DNA from: Actinopolymorpha singaporensis
GTDB taxonomy: Bacteria; Actinomycetota; Actinomycetes; Propionibacteriales; Actinopolymorphaceae
Direction: 5' to 3'
DNA length: 64,000 bases
Assembly (NCBI RefSeq): GCF_900104745.1
Contig: NZ_LT629732.1
Coordinates: 2,467,981 to 2,531,980, forward strand
The stretch's first letter is position 1; the number at the start of each line of letters is the position of its first letter. A model generated the notes under the pieces. The model searched no databases. It had not been told where the DNA came from and saw nothing but the letters and a program-made list of their open reading frames with translations. The translations under genes were made by a program, and so were the position numbers. Positions 25,223-33,836 of the stretch are shown here, one piece after another.

Positions 25223-26434
25223 TCAAGTGAGCGAAGGCGGAGGGAACGTCAGCCTGCCGCGAAGCTGAGCGCCCACCGCCAGCGCGGCCGTGATCTCCGC
25301 TCGGTCCGCGGGCAGCCGCAGGCCGCGACACCACTGTTCGAACAGCGCAGGCTCGGCGCGAAGGGCCTGATGAAACTCCGCGACCTCCGGCGTCTCGGAC
25401 AAGCCGTTCAGCCGGAGGTTGAGGGCCTTGCCCACGTTCAGCCGGATGGACACCTTCAACAGCCAGTCGAGGTAGGACGCGAGATCGGCGGCACGCCCGG
25501 CGCCTCGCATGGCCGCCACCTTGTGGGCGATCTCCTCGTACGTCTCGTCAGCGTAGGTGAACACCGCCCACGCCGCGTCCTCCGGCCCCAGTCGACGTAC
25601 GAGCTCCGGGTCGGCCAGCCACTCCCGCAACGCCCCGGCCAGCACATGGAAGGCCTGCACTCCGTACGCGGCGGTCTCGAGGTCGACGTCCAGCCCGAGG
25701 CCCCGCTGCAGTGGCTCGTAGAGGTGTCCGCTTCCCGTCGTCTCCAACGCGCTCCGGGCGCTGGCCAGGAAGTGAGTGGGGGAGGCGCGCAGCGCGCTGG
25801 TCTCGATGAGCGCGACTGCGACGTTCTCCAGTGCCAGGCGGGCAAGCAGTGTCGCCAACGTGAGGTCGTCGTCGGCGTCGGTGAGCAGGCGGCGAGCGGC
25901 CTCGGAGTGGGCGAGGCTCGCGTCGTACCAGGGCCTGGCTCGCCGTGCGCACATGTCCGGGTGGCGGAAGGTGGCGCTGACGCGGGCGCGCAGGCCCGCG
26001 AACCAGCCGTCGGTGTCGGCGAAGATCAGCGAACGGGCGACGCGGGCGTGCCAGATGCCTTCGTCCACAGCGTTCTCGAAGTACTCGGCAGAGATCCGGT
26101 CGATGTCGGCGAACACCGGCGACGTCGGCAGTTCCGGGGTGGTGCGTCCCAGGATGTCGGCCACCCGGACCCGGGTCACCAAGCGGTAGCCCACGGGCCT
26201 GTCCAAACACAGCATGAGATCGATGTCACTGGCCTCGTTGGCGTCGCCCCACGCCACCGAGCCGAACAGGACCGCGGCTCGCACGTCGTCGTCGGGAAGC
26301 TTCGCCACCAGCCTGCGGGCGACCTCGGCCATGCGCCGGCTGATGGACGCGTCGTCGTTCACGAGCACCAGCTCCCTCCCCCGGACCGATGCCAAGACGA
26401 GGCCCAGGTCTGTCAGGCCTGTCCTACGGATCAT
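25223..26434 (-). CDS. Nucleotidyltransferase-fold protein with long helical C-terminal domain
   Basis: The 403-residue protein has an MNT/kanamycin-nucleotidyltransferase-type motif near residues 58-76 (LFGSVAWGDANEASDIDLML: GS...DxD). The remaining ~300 residues are Ala/Leu-rich helices without a familiar signature. The fold transfers nucleotides to drugs, proteins or tRNA; the long helical partner resembles HEPN-like domains, but I cannot confirm that. It is divergent from the DUF2975 operon, and the operator pair at 26476-26514 could serve both directions. Confidence 0.7.
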   Translation of the reverse strand: MIRRTGLTDLGLVLASVRGRELVLVNDDASISRRMAEVARRLVAKLPDDDVRAAVLFGSVAWGDANEASDIDLMLCLDRPVGYRLVTRVRVADILGRTTPELPTSPVFADIDRISAEYFENAVDEGIWHARVARSLIFADTDGWFAGLRARVSATFRHPDMCARRARPWYDASLAHSEAARRLLTDADDDLTLATLLARLALENVAVALIETSALRASPTHFLASARSALETTGSGHLYEPLQRGLGLDVDLETAAYGVQAFHVLAGALREWLADPELVRRLGPEDAAWAVFTYADETYEEIAHKVAAMRGAGRAADLASYLDWLLKVSIRLNVGKALNLRLNGLSETPEVAEFHQALRAEPALFEQWCRGLRLPADRAEITAALAVGAQLRGRLTFPPPSLT

Positions 26435-26475
26435 GGCGGTTCGTCTGCGAGCCGCGTGGATGCACTTTGCCGCAC

Positions 26476-26514
26476 CTATCGAGAAACGATAGATTCCGAT
26501 CGTAGTTCGATCGG
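26476..26514. promoter_or_regulatory. Tandem dyads with ATCG-N5-CGAT core, 21 bp centre to centre
   Basis: CTATCG-agaaa-CGATAG (26476-26492) and CCGATCG-tagtt-CGATCGG (26496-26514) are both perfect inverted repeats sharing the core ATCG-N5-CGAT. Their centres are 21 bp apart, two helical turns, so two dimers would bind the same DNA face. They lie just before the start of the DUF2975/HTH operon, with the ribosome site GGGGAGGG directly after. The likely binder is the 72-residue HTH protein of that operon. Confidence 0.7.
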
Positions 26515-26520
26515 GGAGGG

Positions 26521-27024
26521 ATGATGGGGAAGCTGACGGTACTTGCGCTGCGGGCCGTGCTGATGGCGTTGTTCGCCGGCTCGGTGTTCGTGCAGACGGT
26601 GATGGTGCCGCTGCTGGCGGAGGATCTGCGCGACCCGGACGCCGAGCTGGTGGCGTACCAACGCATCTGCGTCGTGGTGATCCTCGTCCTCGGATTCCTG
26701 GCGGTGGAGGTCGTCCTTGCCTGCGTCTGGCAGCTGGTGACCATGGTGGGCCGCGGGACCGTGTTCTCGTACGGTGCCTTCCGGTACGTCCACGTCGTGA
26801 TCGGCGCGATCGTGGCGGCGGCCGTTCTGCTGTTCGCGCTCGCGGTCGTCCTGGCGCCGGGGGAGGCCGTTCCTCCGGGGATGGTCCTGCTGATCTGCGG
26901 TGCCGCGGTCGCGGTCCTGGGGGTCGCACTCGTCGTGGTCGTACTCCGGATGCTGCTCGCCCAGGCCGTTGCCCGCGATGTCGAGGCGACCAGGCTTCGG
27001 TCGGAGCTGGACGAGGTGATCTGA
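26521..27024 (+). CDS. DUF2975-type four-helix membrane protein
   Basis: The 167-residue product has four hydrophobic segments (about residues 5-30, 42-70, 92-118, 125-150) with short loops and a charged C-terminus. A downstream gene encoding a small Cro/C1-type HTH is the usual partner of DUF2975 proteins, and here they overlap (TGATG at 27022). ATG codons at 26521 and 26524 are both served by GGGGAGGG. Function is unknown; the pair is thought to work as a membrane protein plus cognate regulator. Confidence 0.8.
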   Translation: MMGKLTVLALRAVLMALFAGSVFVQTVMVPLLAEDLRDPDAELVAYQRICVVVILVLGFLAVEVVLACVWQLVTMVGRGTVFSYGAFRYVHVVIGAIVAAAVLLFALAVVLAPGEAVPPGMVLLICGAAVAVLGVALVVVVLRMLLAQAVARDVEATRLRSELDEVI

Positions 27025-27242
27025 TGCCGATCGTCGTCGACATCGACGTGATGCTGGCCAGACGGAAGATGTCGGTGGGTGAACTCGCGGATCGGGTCGG
27101 GATCACTCCCGCCAATCTCGCGGTGCTCAAGAACGGCCGCGCCAAGGCAGTGCGCTTCACCACCCTCGAAGCTCTCTGTGAGGTCCTCGAGTGCCAGCCC
27201 GGAGACCTGCTGCACTGGGAGAACAACGGTGAAGCGGACTGA
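27024..27242 (+). CDS. Small Cro/C1-type (XRE, YozG-like) HTH regulator
   Basis: The 72-residue protein is almost entirely an HTH: MLARRKMSVGELADRVGITP, AVLKNGRAKAVRFTTLEALC, then CQPGDLLHW. This is the compact form that accompanies DUF2975. It starts within the stop of the membrane gene and ends 1 nt before the FAD reductase gene, so all three should be one operon. Autoregulation through the tandem dyads at 26476-26514 is likely. Confidence 0.9.
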   Translation: MPIVVDIDVMLARRKMSVGELADRVGITPANLAVLKNGRAKAVRFTTLEALCEVLECQPGDLLHWENNGEAD

Positions 27243-27243
27243 C

Positions 27244-28368
27244 ATGGACACCCACGACGTGCTGGTTGTCGGTGCAGGACTGGCGGGACTTCAAACCGCC
27301 ACGTTGCTTGCCCGGCAGGGCCATGACGTTCTCCTCGCGGAAAGGCGTCCGAGCCTCACGGGCGCCATCCGTACCACCGGGATCTTCGTCCGCAGGACGC
27401 TCGACGATTTCCCTTTGCCTGTGGAGTGTCTGGGCCCACCGATCAGGCGAGTGGTGCTCTACCCGCCTGGACTGCGCGGGCCGGTGGCGCTGGTCAGTGA
27501 GCGCGACGAGTACCGGGTCGGCGACATGGCCCCCATCTATGGGCGGGCGGCCGCCGCGGCAGCCGATGCGGGCGTACGCATCCTGCTGGGTACGCGCTAT
27601 GCCGGCCGGCAAGGGCAGATCTACACCCTGGTCGGGAGGGGCGGGCCGACCCGGGTGCGAGCGCGGTTCGTCGTGGGCGCTGACGGTGCGCGGTCTCGCG
27701 TTGCCCGCGACCTCGATCTGGACCGAAACCGGCACCTGCTGATCGGGGCCGAGGAGGTGTACGAGATCAAGCGTGGTGAGGAGCCGCCGACGTTCCACTG
27801 CGTGCTCGATCCCTCGCTTGCCCCCGGATACCTGGCATGGGTCGTGAACGACGGCCGACATGCCCACGTCGGTACGGCTGGTTACGCGAACCGCTTTCCG
27901 GAGGGCCTTCGCCGGGCGCTCGAGCGGTTCGCGTCCTCGGCGCCCGGCCTGGATGGTGTCGAGCGTCCCGATGGTCCCGATGCGGTCGAACGGCGGGGAG
28001 GGCCGATCCCGGTCGGTGGTCTGCTGCGCCGGATCAGCTGCGCGGACGGGCTGCTTGTGGGGGACGCCGCAGGCGCGGTCTCCCCGCTCACGGCCGGCGG
28101 TCTGGATCCGTGCCTGCGCTTGTCGGAGCTCGCGGCTGCCGTCCTCCACGAGTCCCTGCGCTCCGGGCGCAAGGAAGCGTTGACGCACTTCGACGGAGCC
28201 GCGCTGCGTTCCCGTTTCCGCGGGAGGCTGGCGATGCGGTGGGGACTGGACAAGGTTCGTACGCCTGCCCTCGCGGACGCGGCGTTCGGGTTGCTGCGTA
28301 CGCCTCCTGGGCGGGCGGCAGCGCGGCGGATCCTCTTCGGCGACAGGTCCTTTCCTGGTACGACCTGA
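27244..28368 (+). CDS. Geranylgeranyl-reductase-type FAD-dependent oxidoreductase
   Basis: The 374-residue flavoprotein has the dinucleotide motif VLVVGAGLAGLQTATLLARQGH, a GADGARSRVAR segment and the GLLVGDAAGAVSPLTAGGL block typical of geranylgeranyl reductase/halogenase-like flavoenzymes. The likely role is reduction of isoprenoid chains or hydroxylation of a small molecule. It is third in the DUF2975-HTH operon, an unusual company for this enzyme class. No isoprenoid genes are nearby. Confidence 0.85.
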   Translation: MDTHDVLVVGAGLAGLQTATLLARQGHDVLLAERRPSLTGAIRTTGIFVRRTLDDFPLPVECLGPPIRRVVLYPPGLRGPVALVSERDEYRVGDMAPIYGRAAAAAADAGVRILLGTRYAGRQGQIYTLVGRGGPTRVRARFVVGADGARSRVARDLDLDRNRHLLIGAEEVYEIKRGEEPPTFHCVLDPSLAPGYLAWVVNDGRHAHVGTAGYANRFPEGLRRALERFASSAPGLDGVERPDGPDAVERRGGPIPVGGLLRRISCADGLLVGDAAGAVSPLTAGGLDPCLRLSELAAAVLHESLRSGRKEALTHFDGAALRSRFRGRLAMRWGLDKVRTPALADAAFGLLRTPPGRAAARRILFGDRSFPGTT

Positions 28369-28397
28369 TCACTCCCTTCCTGGTACGGACCTGATCA
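28352..28397. repeat. Short direct repeat spanning both stop codons of converging genes
   Basis: TTCCTGGTACGACCTGATCA (28352-28371) recurs at 28377-28397 with one inserted G. Copy 1 includes the stop of the FAD reductase and copy 2 includes the stop of the converging gene at 28395. It looks like a small tandem duplication of the gene junction. Confidence 0.65.
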
Positions 28398-29513
28398 GCT
28401 GACGTCAAGGACTTCCCGGAGTCGTTCTCCGGCTTCCTGCGGGTTTCTCGGTTGCCAGTCGATGGCGACCAGCGTGCGTCCGCCGGCGTCGATGTCGAGG
28501 GCATCCTCCGCAGAGGCGCGGGACAGCCTCTGTCGAGCTTCCTCCGACCGCCAGGTCCGGCTCCCCGCACTGCTGACGGCGAACAGCATGCGTGCCGCCA
28601 GAGTGTCGCCGTACGGAGACGGTACGTCGACCCATTCGCCGTGCCAGGGTTCGCCGAGTCCGGGCACCGGGCCGGGAGCCGTTTCGAGGTACTGCCGTTC
28701 GACCTCCGTGGTCAAGCGTTCCAGCAGGGCTGTGCGCAGAGCTCCCTCTCCGGCCCTCACGACCTCGCTGCCTGGCGCGCTCTGCGGCGCTTCGAGTGTC
28801 TCCTCGGCATGAGCCGACAGTGCCCGTCGCAGTTCGGCCATCCGCCGGGTGGACGACGGCACCGGGCCGGGCGCTGGGAAGCTGAAGAGGTCGACCGTCG
28901 TGGACGTGGGTTGGATCCACGTCCACGCCATGCAGAGCTGGTCCGTCCGCTGCGAACGGGACCAGGCGAGGAGTTCGCCCAGCCGCCTGCGCTCGAGCGC
29001 GGCGACGAGCGCCCGCTGTGGCTCGCGAGCGTCCCGACCGTGACACTCGCCGGCCACCACCCGTTCCGGGAGGCCGAACCGGAAGTCCGGACCGATCCGC
29101 CGTCCACCGCCGGCATAGATGTGCTGCGCGTCCGCAGGCAGCGCGTCGAGGTGAACGATGCCGGGAGCCGGCCCGTGGACCTTCTCGAGAGCCGTGGTCA
29201 GCGCTCCCAGTGCGACGACCTCCGTCGTGAACCGGCGGATGTGGGAGGAGCTGTCGGCGAAGGCCGCGTGCCGGGTGAGAGGTTCGCCCACGCGGTCGCG
29301 GTTGAAGAGAGTCAGTACGAGCGCCAGCTCGCGGGTCACCAGGCGCATCAGCTTGTGCCCGCCGTAGGGAACGGCAAGGGCGTTGCGCCGAATGGTCGCC
29401 GCGAGCGACACCTCCAGGAAGTCCTCGGCCCGGAGGATGATGTCGTCCACCCGTATCGAACGCGCCTTGGGCCGCGGGACGACGTCGAACCGTCGGAACC
29501 GAACCTGTCCCAT
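28395..29513 (-). CDS. Conserved hypothetical protein, 372 residues
   Basis: The ATG at 29513 (MGQVRFRRFDVVPRP) begins a soluble protein. Its features include SIRVDDIILRAEDFLEV, ALVLTLFNRDR, VHLDALPADAQHIYAGGG and a Trp-rich LCMAWTWIQPTSTT segment. No membrane helices, signal or known catalytic motif are apparent, and I do not recognise the family. Codon bias is normal, so the gene is real. It is convergent with the FAD reductase and divergent from the serine hydrolase gene. Confidence 0.6.
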   Translation of the reverse strand: MGQVRFRRFDVVPRPKARSIRVDDIILRAEDFLEVSLAATIRRNALAVPYGGHKLMRLVTRELALVLTLFNRDRVGEPLTRHAAFADSSSHIRRFTTEVVALGALTTALEKVHGPAPGIVHLDALPADAQHIYAGGGRRIGPDFRFGLPERVVAGECHGRDAREPQRALVAALERRRLGELLAWSRSQRTDQLCMAWTWIQPTSTTVDLFSFPAPGPVPSSTRRMAELRRALSAHAEETLEAPQSAPGSEVVRAGEGALRTALLERLTTEVERQYLETAPGPVPGLGEPWHGEWVDVPSPYGDTLAARMLFAVSSAGSRTWRSEEARQRLSRASAEDALDIDAGGRTLVAIDWQPRNPQEAGERLREVLDVS

Positions 29514-29700
29514 GGCACCCCCAGGGCCCGGACCGCGCGCCAGTGCACGCCGGCATCTCCTCCCACGATGAGCGTGCGAACGGCCTCGATCAACAACCTG
29601 GGTCGAACGAATTTTCGATGGCCGGGATTGGTAGCGACGTACCACGCTTCTGGACACTCGGCCGGGGGTCGGGAAGGATGACAAGGCTTTCACCGTTCCT

Positions 29701-31215
29701 GTGAAGCGAGCACCGGACCCGAGCACAGCTCGCCGAGACCACGAGGATGTTCCGCTGAACACTCAGTTGCCCGACGGGCCTCCCGCTTCGCAAGGTGTCG
29801 ACGCGCGCGGCGTGCACGCCTTCCTGGACGCACTGGAGCAGGCGCCGGAGATCGAGCCGCACAGCCTGATGATCGTTCGGCACGGCCGGCTTGTCGCTTC
29901 GGGCTGGTGGGCTCCGTACGCACCTGACCGGCTTCACCTGCTCTACTCGCTGAGCAAGAGCTTCACGTCGACGGCGGCCGGCTTCGCGGTCGCCGAGGGA
30001 CTCGTACGGCTCGACGATCCGGTGATCTCCTACTTCCCGGAGTTCGAGGCCGACATCACCTCCCCTCGAAGCCGTTCGATGCTCGTACGCCATGTCGCGG
30101 CCATGGCCTCCGGCCACGTCGAGGAGACTCTGCCGCGGGCGATCGAGGCAGACCCGGACGAGATCGTCCGCGGATTCCTCCTGGTGCCGCCGGATCGCGA
30201 TCCCGGCACGGTCTTCGCCTACAACCAGCCCGCGACGTACACGCTCGGCACCATCGTCCAGAAGGTGACCGGACGGTCGCTGACCGACTACCTTCGGCCG
30301 CGGCTGTTCGAGCCGCTGGGCATCGGTGAGGTCGCGTGGCACCAGCGGCCGGCCGGTCGTGACCTCGGCTTCTCGGGGCTGCACGCGACCACCGACGCGA
30401 TCGCCCGGCTCGGCCTGCTCTACCTGCAGCAGGGGAGCTGGGAAGGCAAGCAGTTGCTGCCCGCCGCATGGGTCGAGGAGGCGACGCGTTCGCACCTCTC
30501 GAACGCGGACGGCACCCCGGAGGGGGCGAACTCCGACTGGCAACAGGGGTACGGATTCCAGTTCTGGATGTCCCGGCACGGCTATCGCGGCGACGGGGCG
30601 TACGGCCAGTTCTGTGTGGTCCTGCCCGGTCACGACGCGGTGATCGCGATGACAGCGGCGACCGTGGAGATGCAGACGCTGCTGGACGCGATGTGGGACA
30701 ACCTCCTGCCGGCGTTCGGGTCGGCGCCGCTCGACGGCCGGGAGGACGACGACGCCGCGCTGGCGGAACGACTGTCCCGCCTGGCGCTCCCGGCGGCCGT
30801 CGGCCAGGCGGCACCGCCCGCTGACCCCGCGGCGTGGTCCGGCGCGGAGTTCACACCGGCCGGTGGCACGTGCGCCGATCAGGCGACGCTGACCGGGATC
30901 GCGGTCACGTCGACGGACGGCGGCTGGGCGATCTCGCTGAGTGACGCCGGCGAACAACTCGAACTCCGGCTGGACGGAGGTACTTCCTCCGGCTGGACGG
31001 TCGGTTCGGGTGGCGACGCAGCGGCGACCGTACCCACGGCCGTCAGTGGTGGCTGGGCCGACCAGGACACGTTGGCGTTCGACGTGGTGTTCCTGGAGAC
31101 ACCGCACCGGTTGGCGGTGACGTGCTCGCTCGCAGATCGTACGTTCACCGCACGGTGGCGGACCGTCCCGCTCCATGGTGGCCCGCTGCGATCGATGCGC
31201 GCGCCGCGTCGGTGA
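29701..31215 (+). CDS. Serine hydrolase of the class C beta-lactamase/esterase family
   Basis: The 504-residue product has the nucleophile motif S-L-S-K in HLLYSLSKSFTSTAAG, a Tyr motif (FAYNQPATYTLG) and the downstream GLHATTDAIARLGLLYLQQG block. These belong to the AmpC/EstB fold. The first ~365 residues form the catalytic domain; the rest is a beta-rich C-terminal domain often seen in esterase-like members. No signal peptide is seen, so it probably acts in the cytoplasm as an esterase or amidase rather than as a periplasmic beta-lactamase. The GTG at 29701 lacks a strong ribosome site, so the start may be internal. Confidence 0.8.
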   Translation: MKRAPDPSTARRDHEDVPLNTQLPDGPPASQGVDARGVHAFLDALEQAPEIEPHSLMIVRHGRLVASGWWAPYAPDRLHLLYSLSKSFTSTAAGFAVAEGLVRLDDPVISYFPEFEADITSPRSRSMLVRHVAAMASGHVEETLPRAIEADPDEIVRGFLLVPPDRDPGTVFAYNQPATYTLGTIVQKVTGRSLTDYLRPRLFEPLGIGEVAWHQRPAGRDLGFSGLHATTDAIARLGLLYLQQGSWEGKQLLPAAWVEEATRSHLSNADGTPEGANSDWQQGYGFQFWMSRHGYRGDGAYGQFCVVLPGHDAVIAMTAATVEMQTLLDAMWDNLLPAFGSAPLDGREDDDAALAERLSRLALPAAVGQAAPPADPAAWSGAEFTPAGGTCADQATLTGIAVTSTDGGWAISLSDAGEQLELRLDGGTSSGWTVGSGGDAAATVPTAVSGGWADQDTLAFDVVFLETPHRLAVTCSLADRTFTARWRTVPLHGGPLRSMRAPRR

Positions 31216-31272
31216 CGCTGGGGACCGACGGTTCCCGGCCAGGACGGACAGGACGAGCAGGGGCAGAGCGAG

Positions 31273-31989
31273 CTACCGTTCCCGTGGTCGCGCTGACCGC
31301 CTGCCTTCGCCGGACTGGTTACCGCGGAGCGACGAGGAGGTCCAGGACGGCCACAGACGTCGGGCGACCTGCACCGGTAGCCTGCCGCCGAGGTGCATGG
31401 ACTTCCACGCGCCGCGATACCCGGGCAGGATTCCGGAGGCGATCGTGACGTGTCCGAGGATCAGCGCGGTGCCGACGTAGGTTCCCCATCGGTGTACCCG
31501 CACGAGGATGGTGAACAAGGAGCCGCCGCTGAGCCACGCCAGGCCTACCCCGGAGACGATGACGACGAGGAGACACCCGGCGATCGCCAGGTTGAAGAGC
31601 CGTTGCCCTGGGTCGAAGTGCCCACGATGATGAGGGAACCTGCCCGTCAGGACCGCCACCGGCCAACGGCGGAACCATTCCAGGTCCCCTGGATCGGTGC
31701 GTACGGACTCGGCGAGAAACGTCCTGAGCGCGCGCCTGCCGGCAAGGAGGCCGACGACTGCCGCCGCTGCGGAAACCCATCCGGTGAGCGTGTGTATCCG
31801 GGTGTCGGGAACGCCCGACACCCTTGCCAGGATGCTTGGTCTGCCCTCGTTCCCGAGAGTGAGCCACCAGCCGGTGCCGAAGAGCACGACGAGGATCGTG
31901 TAGCTGACAGCATGGAACCAGCGCGTCTTCCGGTTGTAACGCCGCACGTATCCGGCTACAGGGCCCCCAGGGGAGGGCTCAGTAGCCAT
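31273..31989 (-). CDS. Cytochrome b561/formate-dehydrogenase-gamma-like membrane protein
   Basis: The 238-residue product has about four membrane helices with His residues suited to heme ligation (RWFHAVSYTILVVLF, TRIHTLTGWVSAA, ILVRVHRWGTYVGTALILGHVTI). The start at 31989 overlaps the preceding lipoprotein gene by 11 bp; a start at 32016 would overlap by 38. Likely role: quinone-linked electron transfer across the membrane. Adjacent transcription with a lipoprotein suggests the two act together, but no catalytic subunit is present. Confidence 0.75.
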   Translation of the reverse strand: MATEPSPGGPVAGYVRRYNRKTRWFHAVSYTILVVLFGTGWWLTLGNEGRPSILARVSGVPDTRIHTLTGWVSAAAAVVGLLAGRRALRTFLAESVRTDPGDLEWFRRWPVAVLTGRFPHHRGHFDPGQRLFNLAIAGCLLVVIVSGVGLAWLSGGSLFTILVRVHRWGTYVGTALILGHVTIASGILPGYRGAWKSMHLGGRLPVQVARRLWPSWTSSSLRGNQSGEGRRSARPRER

Positions 31990-32461
31990 ACCCGCCGCCG
32001 CCGTCGTTGGCCCCACCCTTCTTGCCGGAACCGTCGGAGCCGCCCTTCTTGGCGGAGCCGTTCGTGACGGTCACACTTATCCGGGCCTTCGGCCCGACCG
32101 GAGAGTGATCGGCGTGTTGCAAGGTGATCCCCACGGTGTGCTTGCCCGCCGGAAGGTTCTTGATCTGGTAGCTCGTCTTCGTGACCACGGTGTACTCGTT
32201 GGTCTTCCCGTCCACGAAGACGTGAACGTGGTCCTTCCCGGAGTCGGTCGGGCCGATGGGCACACCGGGATCGAACTTCAACGTGAACGGCACCTTGACC
32301 GACGCTCCCTCGGCCGGCGACAGAATCCTGATCTTCGCCGGCTGCTGTTTGTCGCCGGAGCCGTTGTCGGTGCTCGTCGTCGCCTGGCCGGCATGCCCAC
32401 AGGCCGTGGCCACCAGTAGCGCTGCGGCACCGATCGAGATCTTGAACTGACGTGCTGACAT
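31979..32461 (-). CDS. Lipoprotein with His-rich Ig-like (DUF4399-like) domain
   Basis: From the ATG at 32461 the 160-residue protein has a short signal and a lipobox ending at Cys (LLVATACG). A beta-sandwich-like domain follows, with the HVHVFVDG and TVGITLQHADHSP motifs seen in small exported domains that may bind metal. The C-terminus is Gly/Lys/Ser-rich and disordered. It precedes and overlaps the b-type cytochrome gene, so an extracytoplasmic electron-transfer or metal role is possible. Confidence 0.75.
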   Translation of the reverse strand: MSARQFKISIGAAALLVATACGHAGQATTSTDNGSGDKQQPAKIRILSPAEGASVKVPFTLKFDPGVPIGPTDSGKDHVHVFVDGKTNEYTVVTKTSYQIKNLPAGKHTVGITLQHADHSPVGPKARISVTVTNGSAKKGGSDGSGKKGGANDGGGGYGY

Positions 32462-32557
32462 TGACCTGTACCTCCACCGCTCGATGCGGTCCCACACCGT
32501 TCGACGCGGTTCGATGTGGTCCAACACCGTCCACCACGCAGATGCGCGGGCAGAGGT

Positions 32558-32886
32558 TCACCCGGACGCCCGCCAGCCGCCGGCGCGATCGTGGCGGCGC
32601 AGCACGCTGTGGCTCTCCAGCTTCTCGACCAGTTCGAACCCGTGCGCGTCGTACAGGGACCTCGGTCCGCGCCGCGCCGACGCCGGTCCGGTACATCGAG
32701 CACTCGGCACGCTTCGAGGCATTGACCCAACCTGCGGGTCTGCCCTCGACGTAGGCGAGGTAGCCGAACGCTCGGCCACTCCTGAGCAGCTCGACCATCA
32801 GTTGTCTGTTCTGCCGCCAGGGGCGGAGTTCGCCTCCAGCCTGGCCGCCCTCCGACACGTGTGGCCCGGCGCAGTAACAGACCCAT
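32558..32886 (-). pseudogene. Decayed GNAT acetyltransferase
   Basis: On the minus strand one frame reads WVCYCAGPHVSEGG and then LMVELLRSGRAFGYLAYVEG and RPAGWVNAS, the beginning of a GNAT domain. A different frame then gives SLYDAHGFELVEKLESHSVLR, the end of one. The acetyl-CoA-binding middle is missing, the frames do not join, and a stop precedes the first part in frame. This is a remnant with an internal deletion and lost 5' end, next to the phosphotransferase gene at 32907. Confidence 0.7.
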
Positions 32887-32906
32887 CCTCAGGCCCTCCG
32901 TCCGTC

Positions 32907-33836
32907 TCAGCCAAGCTCGTCGATCAGCTGCTCCGCCCACGCGAGGTGGCCCGCTGTCCAGCCGAGGTCCGCGCCCCACGCGGCCTCGACGACACAGATG
33001 TGGAACCGGTAGAACTTCAACATCCGCTGGGCATGTTCGACGTCGTAGGTGCTCCGCGCGAAGTAGTGCGCGTGCAAGGTCGGATGCAGTTGCGCCGGAC
33101 GCTCGTCGTCGGCGGGACCCCCACCGACGAACCGTACGAGGTCGTACAACGGGTCGCCGACCAGCGCCGCGCCCCAGTCGACGATCGCGGTGACTGCACC
33201 GGTCTCCGGATCGACGTAGACCTCGCCGTCGCCGAGGTCGGCGTGCAGGAGAACGCCAGGTGCGCTGTCCAGGTCGGCGGCGAAGGAGCGGCACAACTGC
33301 CGGGCACGGGATGCGAACTCCGCTGGTGCCGCATCCATCCGGGTCAGCGAGTCGAGAGCGTCGTCAACCGTCTCTTGCTGCCACCGCGACCACGCCACGA
33401 GGCTGCCTCCTCGAGCGTCGTCCGCGAAGGCTCCGAAACCGGGCAGGGCGACCCGGTGGAGCAGCGTGTAGTACTCCGCAAGCTCGTCGAGGGTACGGCT
33501 GATCGTCGATGCCGTACGTCCGACATCCTGCAGCGTCTGTCCGGTCGCGGCGCGCGTGATCATCCAGCGCCCGCCCGGAAGCCGCTCGTCGTTCCCCACA
33601 CCCAGGATGTCGACCGTCGGGACGCCCGCGGCGCGGACGCGCTCCATCACCGCGGCTTCGGTGTGGACGTTCTGGTTGGCGCCCGCCTTGACGAACACCG
33701 TCAGGCTGTCGTCCACGGTCGCCTCGACGACGACCGTCGGTCCCCACGTCAGCAGCGCCTCGATGGAAGTGGGCTTCGTCCCGAGGAACTCGGCGACGAC
33801 CTCGGCGGCACGATGATGCTCCGGCGACATCTCCAC
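32907..33836 (-). CDS. APH-fold phosphotransferase with altered catalytic loop
   Basis: The 309-residue protein has the fold of aminoglycoside/macrolide phosphotransferases (AIVDWGAALVGDPLYDLVRF for the metal Asp). The catalytic loop reads HADLGDGEVYVD, so the usual Asn of HxDxxxxN is Glu. The catalytic Asp is kept. This may be a family trait or reduced activity. The Lys of the N-lobe (VFVKAGANQN) and a Glu (HTEAAVME) are present. Substrate unknown. Confidence 0.8.
   Translation of the reverse strand: MEMSPEHHRAAEVVAEFLGTKPTSIEALLTWGPTVVVEATVDDSLTVFVKAGANQNVHTEAAVMERVRAAGVPTVDILGVGNDERLPGGRWMITRAATGQTLQDVGRTASTISRTLDELAEYYTLLHRVALPGFGAFADDARGGSLVAWSRWQQETVDDALDSLTRMDAAPAEFASRARQLCRSFAADLDSAPGVLLHADLGDGEVYVDPETGAVTAIVDWGAALVGDPLYDLVRFVGGGPADDERPAQLHPTLHAHYFARSTYDVEHAQRMLKFYRFHICVVEAAWGADLGWTAGHLAWAEQLIDELG

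Noticed and set aside
29701-31215. AmpC-type periplasmic beta-lactamase
   Set aside because: No signal peptide, a long C-terminal extra domain and an esterase-like Tyr region; family membership alone does not show beta-lactam hydrolysis.
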